A stretch of 64,000 nucleotides of DNA, taken from the NCBI GenBank assembly GCA_964568845.1, contig CAZMSC010000003.1, positions 1-64,000 on the forward strand. The letters are read 5' to 3'. Below the pieces are notes generated by a model. That model saw only the letters and a program-made list of their open reading frames with translations. It was not told where the DNA came from and made no database searches. A program made the position numbers and the translations under genes. Source of the DNA: DTBU01 sp964568845 (lineage in GTDB: Archaea > Thermoproteota > CALKCG01 > B24). This document shows, one piece after another, positions 53,385-62,346 of this stretch. Position 1 is the first letter of the stretch; each line of letters opens with the position of its first letter.

Positions 53385-53603
53385 CTAATATACCTTTCTC
53401 TGAACATTCTCTTTGCTTTCAGCAATTTTACCTTCCCATTTGCAATAGCGCAGTTCTAAAAGTCCTAGATGGGTTTCACATAAGGCGATTTCACGCGCAT
53501 GCTTGGGGAGGACTAGGCGAAACTTGCCACCATACCAGCATTCCAAGTAAATGCCCGTACGTCTAAGCCATTTACAGTCAAGGCAAGTTCTCCTACTACT
53601 CAT
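53385..53603 (-). CDS. Small Cys-rich protein
   Basis: About 72 residues from ATG 53603 (GGTGGGGGA just upstream). Cys pattern C-x2-C...C...C...C (RTCLDCKWLRR, LECWYGG, ALCETH, RYCKWEG) suggests zinc binding. No family recognised. Confidence 0.5.
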   Translation of the reverse strand: MSSRRTCLDCKWLRRTGIYLECWYGGKFRLVLPKHAREIALCETHLGLLELRYCKWEGKIAESKENVQRKVY

Positions 53604-53612
53604 ATCCCCCAC

Positions 53613-53975
53613 CCTCAGCTGGTAATGTTAAATTCCACTCTATAATGAAGGTGACGCTTAACAGGGAATTTAAAATTTTACATCGACTTTTTTAAAGAAA
53701 TTAACTTAAAAATGTATATCGAAGACCGTTTTGAAATCTTTAAAAACTCAAAGTCCATAAACTGTAAGAAAAAACTCTATAATAGTTCGTCTGAACCGTA
53801 TTGGATTTCCAAGAAGGCTTTGAGGCTTACGGTAGTAGAGTTACCTTGCGAGTTGCATATCCATAGTGGACTACACATTTCCATAGCGGTTCTTCTCCTT
53901 AGCTTAATAAACTGAATGTAAGAGACCGCGCTGGAAACCTTTATCTTATACTATTCTCGCTTTTATGGTCGGACC
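53613..53975. other. Intergenic region before the DHH gene
   Basis: 363 bases. A 67-codon frame at 53712-53915 has no ribosome binding site and no protein-like pattern. AT-rich spacer with a promoter-like acctttatcttatac near 53938 for the DHH gene. Confidence 0.4.
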
Positions 53976-54950
53976 ATGATTATATTAACGCATGGAGACT
54001 GCGACGGCGTCTGCTCAGCAGCTATAGTTAAAATAGTATATCCACGTGCAGAAGTCTACTTTACAAACCCGTCTAGACTTTTATCAGATTTGAAGAAGTT
54101 TAACGCTTCAGATGAGCTTACCGTATGCGACATAGCCTTAAACGAAGGCGAGTGGTCTTTAGTAGAAGATGAGCTTAGAAGAATATCCCAGGGTTTTGAA
54201 GCAGTCTACATAGACCACCATCCACTACCGGTAGATTTTCCGAGAGGACTTAGATCCGGTGTTAAAATCTACCATAGAGAAGACATGTGTGCTTCTCAAA
54301 TAGCCTACATAGTTTACAGTGGCAGAATGGAGGAACATATGCAAAAGTGGGCGGCGGTGTTAGCCACTTACGGAGCGATAGCAGATTACACTGAGGATAC
54401 ACCTCCTGCTTCAGAGCTTATAAACGCGATCGATAGGAGAGTGCTCTACCTTGAATCTGGAATATTGAGTGAAGCGTTGATAGTGAAGCACGACGAAAGT
54501 TTCAAAAAAGCTGTAATTGAAGATTTAATTAAAGGAGTTAAACCAAGCCAAATACCTAAACTAGTCGACTATGCAGTTGAAGCATTAAAGCTGGAGTATG
54601 AAGTATACAGCTACGTTGAAGAGTATACCCGTAGAGTGGGAAACGTTGCGGTTGTGATGAACCTGCCACATAGGGGGTTCCTAGGCAAAGCAGCCATCTA
54701 CTCGATATATGTGTCAGGAGCCAGCGTCGGATGTGCTGTAGCTTTAAAAGATAGGGTTGCTGAATTGAGTTTAAGGACTAGAGATCCCATGATAAACTTG
54801 GGCGCTATAGTGAGGAGAGTAGCAAAAACCTTCGGAGGAAGAGGGGGAGGCCATAGTAAAGCCTGTGGCGCCGAACTCCCAGAGGATGCCGTTGAAGACT
54901 TCATAAGTACTGTTAACTCTCTGGTTTCCAGAGGCTCTGGAAGCTCCTAA
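53976..54950 (+). CDS. DHH-family phosphoesterase
   Basis: 324 residues. DHH domain with HGDCDG (D8, D10), D52 in VCDIAL and the D80-H81-H82 signature in YIDHHPLP; C-terminal DHHA1 domain with GRGGGHSKACGAEL near 288-301. Family includes nanoRNases, RecJ-like nucleases and cyclic-dinucleotide phosphodiesterases; here substrate is undetermined. The 3' end overlaps convergent xpd by 38 bases. Confidence 0.9.
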   Translation: MIILTHGDCDGVCSAAIVKIVYPRAEVYFTNPSRLLSDLKKFNASDELTVCDIALNEGEWSLVEDELRRISQGFEAVYIDHHPLPVDFPRGLRSGVKIYHREDMCASQIAYIVYSGRMEEHMQKWAAVLATYGAIADYTEDTPPASELINAIDRRVLYLESGILSEALIVKHDESFKKAVIEDLIKGVKPSQIPKLVDYAVEALKLEYEVYSYVEEYTRRVGNVAVVMNLPHRGFLGKAAIYSIYVSGASVGCAVALKDRVAELSLRTRDPMINLGAIVRRVAKTFGGRGGGHSKACGAELPEDAVEDFISTVNSLVSRGSGSS

Positions 54951-56928
54951 CGGCTTTAGCCAAATTCTCAACCTTTCTAAAGATTCGCATATTTCTACGC
55001 CAATCTTCAGGAAGCTTTTCAGCTATACGTCCAATAGTTCTACTATCCATGATCACTATTATCCCCCTATCCTCCGGTCTTCTTATTAAGCGTCCTGCGG
55101 CTTGAGCTAAGGCGTTTACACATGGATTTAAATTTGCATATTCATAACCCTTCTTACCAAACTTCTCGGTAAAGTATTTGGTTAATGCGTCTTGAAGCTC
55201 AGTCTTCTTAGGATAGGGTAAACCAACTATTACGACCGCCGACAGTAGGGAACCCACTTCATCTGAAAAGTCTACGCCTTCACTAACCTTTCCCCTTGCA
55301 ACAGCCATGATAGTCGAATTGCTATTAGCCGTTAGGAATCTGTAGACGTCTTCAAAAGCCGTATCTTCATCTTCATATATGACTGGAGTTTCAAAGTCTC
55401 CATAGTACTGTTTAATCGCATTCATCACATCATAAGAGGGGAAGAAGAAGGCCATAGCACCTTCAACAGACTTCCTTAAAACTTTAATATGTTCAGCTAT
55501 CTTAACCCACTCTTCTTCACACCTCTTAGCAAATTTAGTTGTCACAGCTATATCTATGAAAATTGCCCTATTCTCCTCTGGAAACGGATATGGAAGTTCA
55601 AGCCTATCAACACGGTTCTTGTCTAAGCCTAAGACTTCAACGTAGTAGTCCATATCCCAGAGCGTTCCAGACATAAGCGTGGCTGCGTAAACGTCGTTCA
55701 GCACGGATGCCGCAGGAGATGGATCTAGAAGCCTTAAACCAATCCTATAGTTTAGAGAGCCGTCTCTGAAAGTAAAACCTTCAACATACTTTACGAAGTT
55801 AGAAAACTCAGATTCAATAAAATGCTCTAAGAATGCGCCGACTCTAGACGTGTAGGAGATGGGCGGTAAACCTTCAGAAATCTTCATAGACCTTATGGCT
55901 TCACCCTCATCTTGGAAAAATCTAGCAAACTCTGAAAGCTCACTGTAGCGGCTGGCGTTTAAGGCATCGCTTAGTACACCCTTAAGATAAGAGCCCTCCA
56001 GAAGCTTGACTTCATCTGGTTGGACCTGGAGGCTCTCACCAAGCCTTTTAACAGCGGTTAAGAAACTTCTTAAGTATTCAGCGGCATTTGAACCGTAACG
56101 TTCACACTCTCTAAGAGCCCTCTCTAGGGAGATCGTTGAAATAGTTTCTGTAGTCAACTCCGTCAGGTAGTTTGGTAGCGAGTGAGCTTCATCGACGACG
56201 CATATAACGTCTTCAAGGTGTATAGAGGCTTTAGCGAAGACGTTCTCCCTAACAGCGTCCATGAAAAGATAGTTGTAACTTCCAACAACAACATCCGACT
56301 TCTTCAAAAGGAGCTTAGAAACCTCGTATGGACATAACCCTAAGTCCACACATAGCTTGAAAACTTCATGTGGAGTTGAAGCCCCAAACTCCTCAAGTTT
56401 ATCTAGGGCTTTTAAAGCACTCCACGATGGATGTCTACCGGAGAAAGTAGACTCGTAAAATTTACATTTCTCATTTAGGGAGTGGCTTCTGAGGCTTTTA
56501 CAGTATTTTAGGAAGTCTCCGTAGGGTATACTTTTAATGTCTTCAGAAGAAGCCTTGGGACACATGTGTTTTCGGCTCGTCAGTGGAACTACCGTGACCT
56601 TCTCCGATGAGAATTGAGATATTCTCCTAGCCTCTCTACAGTAAATCTCAAGCTGATTTCTAGTCCTCGTTAGAACAAGAAGCCTCTTAGATAATCCGAG
56701 GCTTCTAATAGCCATATAAGCTGTTAAAACAGATACGCTTTTACCCGTCCCACACGGGCTTGAAAGAAGCGCAATTCTACCGTTTTTAAAAGCTTCAAAT
56801 AAGAAACGTATGGCTTTAAGCTGTCCGATCCTGTAAGACTTATAGGGGAAAAACTTAGCGAAAGGCTCTTTATGCTCCACAAGACTATAACTATGAACTC
56901 TGAAGTTTAAGCTTTTTAGAATCTTCAA
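54913..56928 (-). CDS. xpd: XPD/Rad3-family Fe-S DNA helicase
   Basis: 671 residues, SF2 helicase. Walker A GTGKS at 60-64, Walker B DEAH at 246-249, and a 4Fe-4S domain with C123, C143, C155 and C199. HD2 contains AVARGKVSEGVDFSDEVGSLLSAVVIVGLPYP (near residues 530-560) and QAAGRLIRRPEDRG. A 5'-3' helicase in archaeal repair. Divergent from the HIT gene with 21 bases between starts. Confidence 0.94.
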   Translation of the reverse strand: MKILKSLNFRVHSYSLVEHKEPFAKFFPYKSYRIGQLKAIRFLFEAFKNGRIALLSSPCGTGKSVSVLTAYMAIRSLGLSKRLLVLTRTRNQLEIYCREARRISQFSSEKVTVVPLTSRKHMCPKASSEDIKSIPYGDFLKYCKSLRSHSLNEKCKFYESTFSGRHPSWSALKALDKLEEFGASTPHEVFKLCVDLGLCPYEVSKLLLKKSDVVVGSYNYLFMDAVRENVFAKASIHLEDVICVVDEAHSLPNYLTELTTETISTISLERALRECERYGSNAAEYLRSFLTAVKRLGESLQVQPDEVKLLEGSYLKGVLSDALNASRYSELSEFARFFQDEGEAIRSMKISEGLPPISYTSRVGAFLEHFIESEFSNFVKYVEGFTFRDGSLNYRIGLRLLDPSPAASVLNDVYAATLMSGTLWDMDYYVEVLGLDKNRVDRLELPYPFPEENRAIFIDIAVTTKFAKRCEEEWVKIAEHIKVLRKSVEGAMAFFFPSYDVMNAIKQYYGDFETPVIYEDEDTAFEDVYRFLTANSNSTIMAVARGKVSEGVDFSDEVGSLLSAVVIVGLPYPKKTELQDALTKYFTEKFGKKGYEYANLNPCVNALAQAAGRLIRRPEDRGIIVIMDSRTIGRIAEKLPEDWRRNMRIFRKVENLAKAVRSFQSLWKPES

Positions 56929-56949
56929 AGTATAAATTTTCGGGAGCGG

Positions 56950-57435
56950 ATGAATTTGAAAATACTCTGGGCTCCTTGGAGAGCCAGCTACGTAGAGAAG
57001 CCTGGAGAAAACTGTATATTTTGTAAGAAAGTTCGTGAAAACAAAGACGAGGAAAACCTAATAATTTTAAGGGGGCAGAGGAGCTTTATAATGCTTAACC
57101 GTTACCCATACAACACTGGTCATCTCATGATAGCCCCCTATAGGCACGTTGCTGATATCGAAGATCTCACTGAAGACGAGGCTGTGGAAATTTTCAAACT
57201 TTTAAGGGAGTCCATCAAGGCGGTTAAAAAGGCGTTTAAACCGGACGGTTTTAACATAGGTGTAAACCTTGGCAGAGCCGCTGGAGCGGGTGTAGAAGGT
57301 CATATACACATCCATGCAGTCCCAAGGTGGCTTGGCGATACGAACTTCATGCCTGTAACAGCAAATACGAAAGTCATGCCTATATCCCTAGAAGAGGCTT
57401 ATGAAAGGATTAAAAGAATCATACAATCTTGTTGA
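56950..57435 (+). CDS. HIT-family nucleotide hydrolase
   Basis: 161 residues. Signature H118-I-H120-I-H122 (GHIHIHAVPRW), with His122 region as catalytic, and an N-terminal CIFCKK zinc-type motif. Archaeal Ap4A/AMP-lysine hydrolase-like proteins (Hint/Aprataxin group). Starts close to divergent xpd. Confidence 0.92.
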   Translation: MNLKILWAPWRASYVEKPGENCIFCKKVRENKDEENLIILRGQRSFIMLNRYPYNTGHLMIAPYRHVADIEDLTEDEAVEIFKLLRESIKAVKKAFKPDGFNIGVNLGRAAGAGVEGHIHIHAVPRWLGDTNFMPVTANTKVMPISLEEAYERIKRIIQSC

Positions 57436-57461
57436 AAGTAAGGGGTGGACATTAAGACATT

Positions 57462-58148
57462 TTAACCGTATATTAACGTTCCGATTTTAACTCCTTTAAC
57501 GGCTAATTCAATATTATCGGGTTTAAAGCCGTTTAATACTATGGTCTTGATCTTATGTTTAGCTATCAGTTTAGCCGCTTTTGGATCTATTATGGTTTTC
57601 AAACCAGCCTTGTAGCGTATACGCCCAAACATGTTTTTAAGCTCCTCAAAACTTAAATTGTCAATTTTGGACGCATCAAAATGTTTTGAAGGGTCTTTAT
57701 TGTAAATACCATCTCTATCCGTGGCTTTAATAAGCATATCAAAGCCCAATTTAACAGCCGCGAGGACGGCTACAGTATCCGTAGTCATGCCGGGTTTAAT
57801 ACCACCCATAACCACGACGTTATACTTCTTAAGCAGTTTAGAAGCCTCAGATATCCTTCCGGGAATCATCACCGGGGCTGTTGGCTTAAGCGCTTCAGCT
57901 AATAGTTGAGCGACAACCCGTGAAGCTTGTATAGCCACTCTATCCTGGCTCTCCTGAGACATTTTCATGGCTTTTGCACCATCTATGAACATTCTAGCCA
58001 GTCCACCTCCTCCAGTTACGGCAAGCACTTTAAAACCTTCCAGAGAGAGCCTATCTAAAATTTTAGAGTACTCTAGTATAAGCCACGGATTTAACGGAGA
58101 AGCTATGACAGAGCCACCTATTCTAAGCACTATATTCAAAGCAGACAC
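57462..58148 (-). CDS. pyrH: Uridylate kinase (archaeal PyrH)
   Basis: 228 residues, amino-acid-kinase fold. Motifs LRIGGSVIA at the start, VTGGGGLARMFIDGAK, MGGIKPGMTTDTVAVLAA and ATDRDGIYNKDP near 140-151. Phosphorylates UMP to UDP. GTG start at 58148; an in-frame TTG 9 bases later with GGTG upstream is an alternative. Divergent from the HTH-NrdD-like gene. Confidence 0.93.
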   Translation of the reverse strand: MSALNIVLRIGGSVIASPLNPWLILEYSKILDRLSLEGFKVLAVTGGGGLARMFIDGAKAMKMSQESQDRVAIQASRVVAQLLAEALKPTAPVMIPGRISEASKLLKKYNVVVMGGIKPGMTTDTVAVLAAVKLGFDMLIKATDRDGIYNKDPSKHFDASKIDNLSFEELKNMFGRIRYKAGLKTIIDPKAAKLIAKHKIKTIVLNGFKPDNIELAVKGVKIGTLIYG

Positions 58149-58213
58149 CGCCTAAATTTATTTAAACTTTCTCAAGCATAATTTAAAATGTTAACTGTCA
58201 AGGGGAGAGGTTT

Positions 58214-60478
58214 TTGAGTAGGGTTAAGAGAGGTTTTTCAAATCAAGTTTTTCAAGTTCTTTCCTCACCAATTAGGTTTGAAGTTTTAAGACTACTCAGA
58301 CTTAACCGTACCCTAACGTATAGTGAAATTATGGATAAACTCGGTTTAGAGCCGGCCAAACACGCTGGCAAGTTTGCATATCATCTTAGAAGCCTTATAA
58401 AAGCTAGACTTATTGAAAAAGCAGACGATGGAAAAACCTATCGGCTTACAGACCTTGGAGTTAGAGTTTTAGAATTTGCTCAAGAGCTCAACGAGTACCT
58501 TCTGAAGAAGGCTGGTAAGCTTCTCGTTAGAAGCTCCAGAATGGCCATAGAGGAGTTCGATAGATTTAGAATAGTTAGTAGCCTAGTTAAAGAAGCACAG
58601 GTTCCTTTAGACTTGGCAGAATCCATATCGCTTGAAGTTGAGAGGAGGCTTGTAAATCTGCAAGTTAAATACTTAACAGCACCACTTATACGTGAGATCG
58701 TTAATGCCGTCCTCATAGAGAAGGGACTTGAAGAGTATAGACATAGACTTACGAGACTCGGCCTTCCAGTTTACGACGTTGTCAAAACTTTTGAAAAAGC
58801 CAGTGCGATGAAGATGCATGTTGAAGACGTTAGAGAAATAGCTGGTGAAGCAGTTTTAAGAGAATACACCCTTTTAAACGTCCTACCGAGAGACGTCGCT
58901 GACGCGTATTTAAGCGGAGACATACATTTAGAACTTTTAGGATCCTGGATTCTCAGACCGGATATAGTCCAGCACGATATACGGCTGATCCTAACAGGTA
59001 AGTTTCCAAACCTGCCGAGTAAATATCCGACGACGTTAACATCCGCCTTAAATAGGCTCAGGATCGCTGCTTATAACAGTAGTTTCGAAGTGAACGTAGA
59101 TCAAGGATTTGACATGTTTAACATCTTCCTAGCACCTTTAGCTAGAGGGAAGAGACCCGTAGAGATCAAACGTGCAGTTCAAATATTTATAGAGTCTCTA
59201 CGGGTCTCTTCAACCCTAAACGTGAACTTTGGATTGGAAATCGGTTTAAATCGGGCTATTGAAAATCTTAAAACCTCGTCAGGTGGAGAAGTTTATGGAG
59301 ACTATCAAGATGAGGCTTTAATGTTTGCACAGGCTTTCATAGATGTTTTGAAAAAAGAGTTTTCAAGAGCCCCGTTATACAACATCAATCTAATAGTTAA
59401 GGTTAGGGAGGGGTCTCTAAAAGGCGAATGGGTTGAACTGGTGAAGGATATACACGACGTTATGAGACTTGGTGTGCCTACAATAATAGCCAATTTAACC
59501 GATGTAAACGATAATATCAGCTTTTCAAGCTACGGATTTAGGTTTGAAGCCTTCTCAGATTGGGAAGTAGAGACCTTAGCGGTGCCTATGATTGCAGACG
59601 TCTCCATAAACATGCCTAGACTTGCTCAAATATCTAAGGGAAGTGATGAACGCCTCTGGGAAAATTTGCAGAAAACAGTTGATAGAGCTATTGAGGCCAT
59701 ACGTATCAGGAAGGAGGCTTTAGAGAATCGTATTAAAGAGGGGCTACTACCGACAATTTCACAGCCAGATGATCCATATATAAGGTTTAAAGCTATTTTC
59801 TCAACCCTCGGATTAATTGGACTCAACGAGGCCACTATTATACACACGGGTGCAGATCTTTCAAATGCATCATCGCAGGCTATTATGATTAAAACGTTAA
59901 GGCGTATACGTTCGTGGTTAGATGCGAGTAGGGATAAAGTAGGATTGACAAGCATATGTGGGGAAGAAGCTGCGTCAAGACTTATAAATTTAGACCTCAA
60001 CAACTACGGTAAATCCATCTTAAACAGCCAAGGCTTCAGAAGGGAGCCATACTACACTGATGTATGCATAGTACCCCTTGAATATGATGTACCGCTTTCC
60101 AAGAGGCTTGAAATAGAGGAGAAAGTGGGGTCTATTATGAACTACGGAACACTTCCAGTCATAGAGGTAAACTCAGACGAAACCGACTGCGAAATGCTCT
60201 TCAAGACGACGCTATACATACTGTCTAAACATAAGCAACTTAGATGCTTCACGTATTCAACGTTTATAACATATTGTAGACGTTGCTCTGAAGTGTTTGA
60301 AGGCTACTGGGACAGATGCCCGAAATGCCACAACGTGACCACAGTAGTTCAATATGGTAGAACTCCTTCTCTGGTTAAACCGATGTACAGATGGACCCTT
60401 GAAAAAAGGGCAAATATACCTTTGAGGAGAATTTACAGCGTTAAAGACTTTGAACCTCTAACCTCAACCTTAAGCTAG
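58214..60478 (+). CDS. Winged helix + ATP-cone + divergent NrdD-like protein
   Basis: 754 residues from a TTG start. Residues about 10-85 form a winged helix (SSPIRFEVLRLLRLNRTLTYSEIMDKL). Residues about 110-205 resemble an ATP-cone (RFRIVSSLVKEAQVPLDLAESISLEVERRL). The rest is a remote relative of class III ribonucleotide reductase with a C-terminal zinc site C688/C691 (CRRC) and C702/C705 (CPKC); a Gly in VVQYGR (near 715) may align with the radical glycine. Usual NrdD motifs such as QTPFTN are not evident. It could be a nucleotide-sensing regulator rather than an active reductase. No NrdG activase is adjacent. Confidence 0.65.
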   Translation: MSRVKRGFSNQVFQVLSSPIRFEVLRLLRLNRTLTYSEIMDKLGLEPAKHAGKFAYHLRSLIKARLIEKADDGKTYRLTDLGVRVLEFAQELNEYLLKKAGKLLVRSSRMAIEEFDRFRIVSSLVKEAQVPLDLAESISLEVERRLVNLQVKYLTAPLIREIVNAVLIEKGLEEYRHRLTRLGLPVYDVVKTFEKASAMKMHVEDVREIAGEAVLREYTLLNVLPRDVADAYLSGDIHLELLGSWILRPDIVQHDIRLILTGKFPNLPSKYPTTLTSALNRLRIAAYNSSFEVNVDQGFDMFNIFLAPLARGKRPVEIKRAVQIFIESLRVSSTLNVNFGLEIGLNRAIENLKTSSGGEVYGDYQDEALMFAQAFIDVLKKEFSRAPLYNINLIVKVREGSLKGEWVELVKDIHDVMRLGVPTIIANLTDVNDNISFSSYGFRFEAFSDWEVETLAVPMIADVSINMPRLAQISKGSDERLWENLQKTVDRAIEAIRIRKEALENRIKEGLLPTISQPDDPYIRFKAIFSTLGLIGLNEATIIHTGADLSNASSQAIMIKTLRRIRSWLDASRDKVGLTSICGEEAASRLINLDLNNYGKSILNSQGFRREPYYTDVCIVPLEYDVPLSKRLEIEEKVGSIMNYGTLPVIEVNSDETDCEMLFKTTLYILSKHKQLRCFTYSTFITYCRRCSEVFEGYWDRCPKCHNVTTVVQYGRTPSLVKPMYRWTLEKRANIPLRRIYSVKDFEPLTSTLS

Positions 60479-60480
60479 CG

Positions 60481-60645
60481 TGAGCTAACCAAGCCTATTA
60501 TTTCTTGAATGTTTTTCTAATAGGGTAGGTCTGTGTTGCTGATGCTAACTGTAAGAAAATACTCTTTCCTTGGGTTTCTTGAGATAAAAATACTTCCCTC
60601 ACCATCGAAGGATCTTGCAATATAAGCTGTTTCATATTCTTCCAT
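60481..60645 (-). pseudogene. LAGLIDADG homing endonuclease remnant
   Basis: Frame from ATG 60645: MEEYETAYIARSFDGEGS then ISRNPRKEYFLTVSISNTDLPY and a TAG (60517-60519), after which the frame resumes with KNIQEIIGLVS. The AYIA-x2-FDGEGSI segment is the LAGLIDADG helix and first strand (usual AYLAGLFDGEGS), with the following strand VSISNTD. Only the first repeat remains and it is interrupted, so it is inactive. Confidence 0.6.
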
Positions 60646-60649
60646 AGGA

Positions 60650-60914
60650 GGAACACAAACCTAATTGGGTTGGGAACAATATATAAGCTTTTCAGCCTTG
60701 TATTCTAATTGAGGAAGTCCCCCCAGAAGGTGCCAAGAATTCTTCCAGCTAAGTTGTGGCTTCTAATCAGAGTGCCCCTTCAACTTATCTAATATCTTCT
60801 TGGTTTCCTAGTTGATTTTTATTGACTTACACACAGGTGTATACCGAGGTATATGAAGTTTTTACATTCGCTCCCATTCCACCGCTAAAGCATGTGGGAT
60901 TTCCGCTCATAATG
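60650..60914. other. Spacer beyond the homing-endonuclease remnant
   Basis: 265 bases without a supported gene. A minus-strand promoter-like aatatataagct is at 60691-60701. Fragments with stop codons in every frame may be further decay of the endonuclease region. Confidence 0.35.
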
Positions 60915-61379
60915 TCAAAACTGCTCTATTACATCTTCTCTAGTCATAATTATCCTACAGTAGTGGCATCTAAGCCTTAAAGGCTCTACACTTTCAACAA
61001 TAAACGTAGGCTGAACAGGCTCTCCACTATTTGTGATGCAGGTTGAATTTGCACATTTAATCACCCCTTTTATTATCTTTGGAAGCTTAACTTTATTCTT
61101 TTCGACGACTTCATAATTCCTTATGATATTTATGGTGGCATTTGGAGCTATTAGAGCTATCTTATGAACTTCATCCTCTCTAAGTTCACGGTTCTCAACT
61201 TTTACGATGTCTTTCCTACCGAGCTTCTGACTTGGAACATTTAAAAGAATGCTTATTATATTACCTTCTTTACCGGTTAACCCTATGATCCTGAGAACGG
61301 CTAAAGCATATCCAGCAGTTATGTGGTCTATGACGGTTCCATCTTTAATTTTACTAACTCTCAATTCCCTCTCAACCAT
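60915..61379 (-). CDS. pyrI: Aspartate carbamoyltransferase regulatory subunit
   Basis: 154 residues from ATG 61379. N-terminal ERELRVSKIKDGTVIDHITAGYALAVLRI is the nucleotide-binding domain start; the C-terminal zinc domain has CANSTCITNSGEP and RLRCHYCR. Binds ATP/CTP and controls the catalytic PyrB trimer. No pyrB gene is in the window, although most archaea keep pyrB-pyrI together. Confidence 0.93.
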   Translation of the reverse strand: MVERELRVSKIKDGTVIDHITAGYALAVLRIIGLTGKEGNIISILLNVPSQKLGRKDIVKVENRELREDEVHKIALIAPNATINIIRNYEVVEKNKVKLPKIIKGVIKCANSTCITNSGEPVQPTFIVESVEPLRLRCHYCRIIMTREDVIEQF

Positions 61380-61394
61380 AAGACCACCCTTCAT

Positions 61395-61701
61395 AACATA
61401 TCAGAGCCGCAATAATAAAATAAATTCACTTTAAAAAGCTTACAATCCTTCGTCATTTCATCAAACTTCTCAACTGGCTAGATAAAACTCCGACCATCCT
61501 CAAAGCCTACGGTATGTATGTAGGTTTTAGGCGTTAAATCACGGTAGTATTTTTAAAGCTTTAATAAGCTCTTACTATTTTTTAAAATCTCTTTTAGCAT
61601 CTCCATTCCTCTCTACACTTCAAGAAACCTCGCTTTAGCCTAGCAGTAAACAGATAAAACGTTGAGTTAACAAATCATCTGTTAAAAAGGCAATAAATAT
61701 T
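61395..61701. other. Intergenic region
   Basis: About 300 bases, AT-rich, no supported frame. A TATA-like aataaatattaat is at 61692-61704, upstream of the operator at 61702-61723. Confidence 0.4.
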
Positions 61702-61723
61702 AATATACGTGTATATTGTATAC
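61702..61723. promoter_or_regulatory. Nested palindromic operator candidate
   Basis: AATATAC (61702-61708)-GT-GTATATT (61711-61717) is a perfect inverted repeat, and its right arm also starts GTATA-TTG-TATAC (61711-61723). It lies between a TATA-like stretch and the ATG at 61738, overlapping the expected transcription start, as expected for a repressor site. Confidence 0.5.
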
Positions 61724-61737
61724 AAAATGGGTTTAAT

Positions 61738-62166
61738 ATGAGTGTAAAACAGCAGAGATTTAAGATCTCACCGACAGGTAGAGGGGCGATATTTAAACTA
61801 AAGAGGTGGTTCTACTTATCATTCTATGCGAAGAATGTGCCAGACGACATTAAAAAGAACAACCGAGACAAATGGCTTGAGCTTTCGAGGAGACTTGTCG
61901 AGGAAATGAATAGGCGAGGCGCTTCAGAAAAACCGACGAGGATAACTTTAGAGTACGAAGCTAGTCCAAACAATGAATTTAAACCAATATGTGTGACGGT
62001 TGAAGTGATGGAGATGAGGCCTTTAGAAAGCTTTAAAATTTCTTTCAGAGGGAGGGAGGCTGAAGTGGAAGAAAAGGAGAAGCTGAAGGCTCAGCTTACA
62101 GAAATGCTTAAAAAGGCTAGGGCCCTTGGCATAAGGCCAGAAGACCTTACAGGTGAAAACCAGTAA
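61738..62166 (+). CDS. Hypothetical protein, 142 aa, with operator-like promoter
   Basis: Not recognised. Basic N-terminus (KQQRFKISPTGRGAIFKLKRWFY), a middle alpha/beta segment (RITLEYEASPNNEFKPICVTVEVMEM) and a charged C-terminal coiled coil (EVEEKEKLKAQLTEMLKKAR). Starts at ATG 61738 directly downstream of a palindromic operator candidate, so it is probably regulated and may be a DNA-binding or stress protein. Confidence 0.65.
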   Translation: MSVKQQRFKISPTGRGAIFKLKRWFYLSFYAKNVPDDIKKNNRDKWLELSRRLVEEMNRRGASEKPTRITLEYEASPNNEFKPICVTVEVMEMRPLESFKISFRGREAEVEEKEKLKAQLTEMLKKARALGIRPEDLTGENQ

Positions 62167-62346
62167 ATTTTTGAATTGTTGATGAGTTATATCAGCTCTT
62201 ACGGCTCTAAGCTGATGATGGATAGGCCACGTTTATTCGTTGTATGATCTTATTACCAAGCGATTATGTTTAGAGCTAATCATAATCTTAGGTTAGATGC
62301 ATGGACGCATAATAACTTAAAAGATGAGACCTAGATTGTAAGATCG

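Noticed and set aside
53712..53915. 67-codon ORF
   Set aside because: No ribosome binding site, Asn/Ser/Lys-rich N-terminus, no recognisable pattern; spacer DNA.
58214..60478. Ordinary anaerobic ribonucleotide reductase NrdD
   Set aside because: Some similarity is clear, but standard NrdD core motifs were not found, the N-terminus is a winged helix and no NrdG gene is adjacent; called NrdD-like only.
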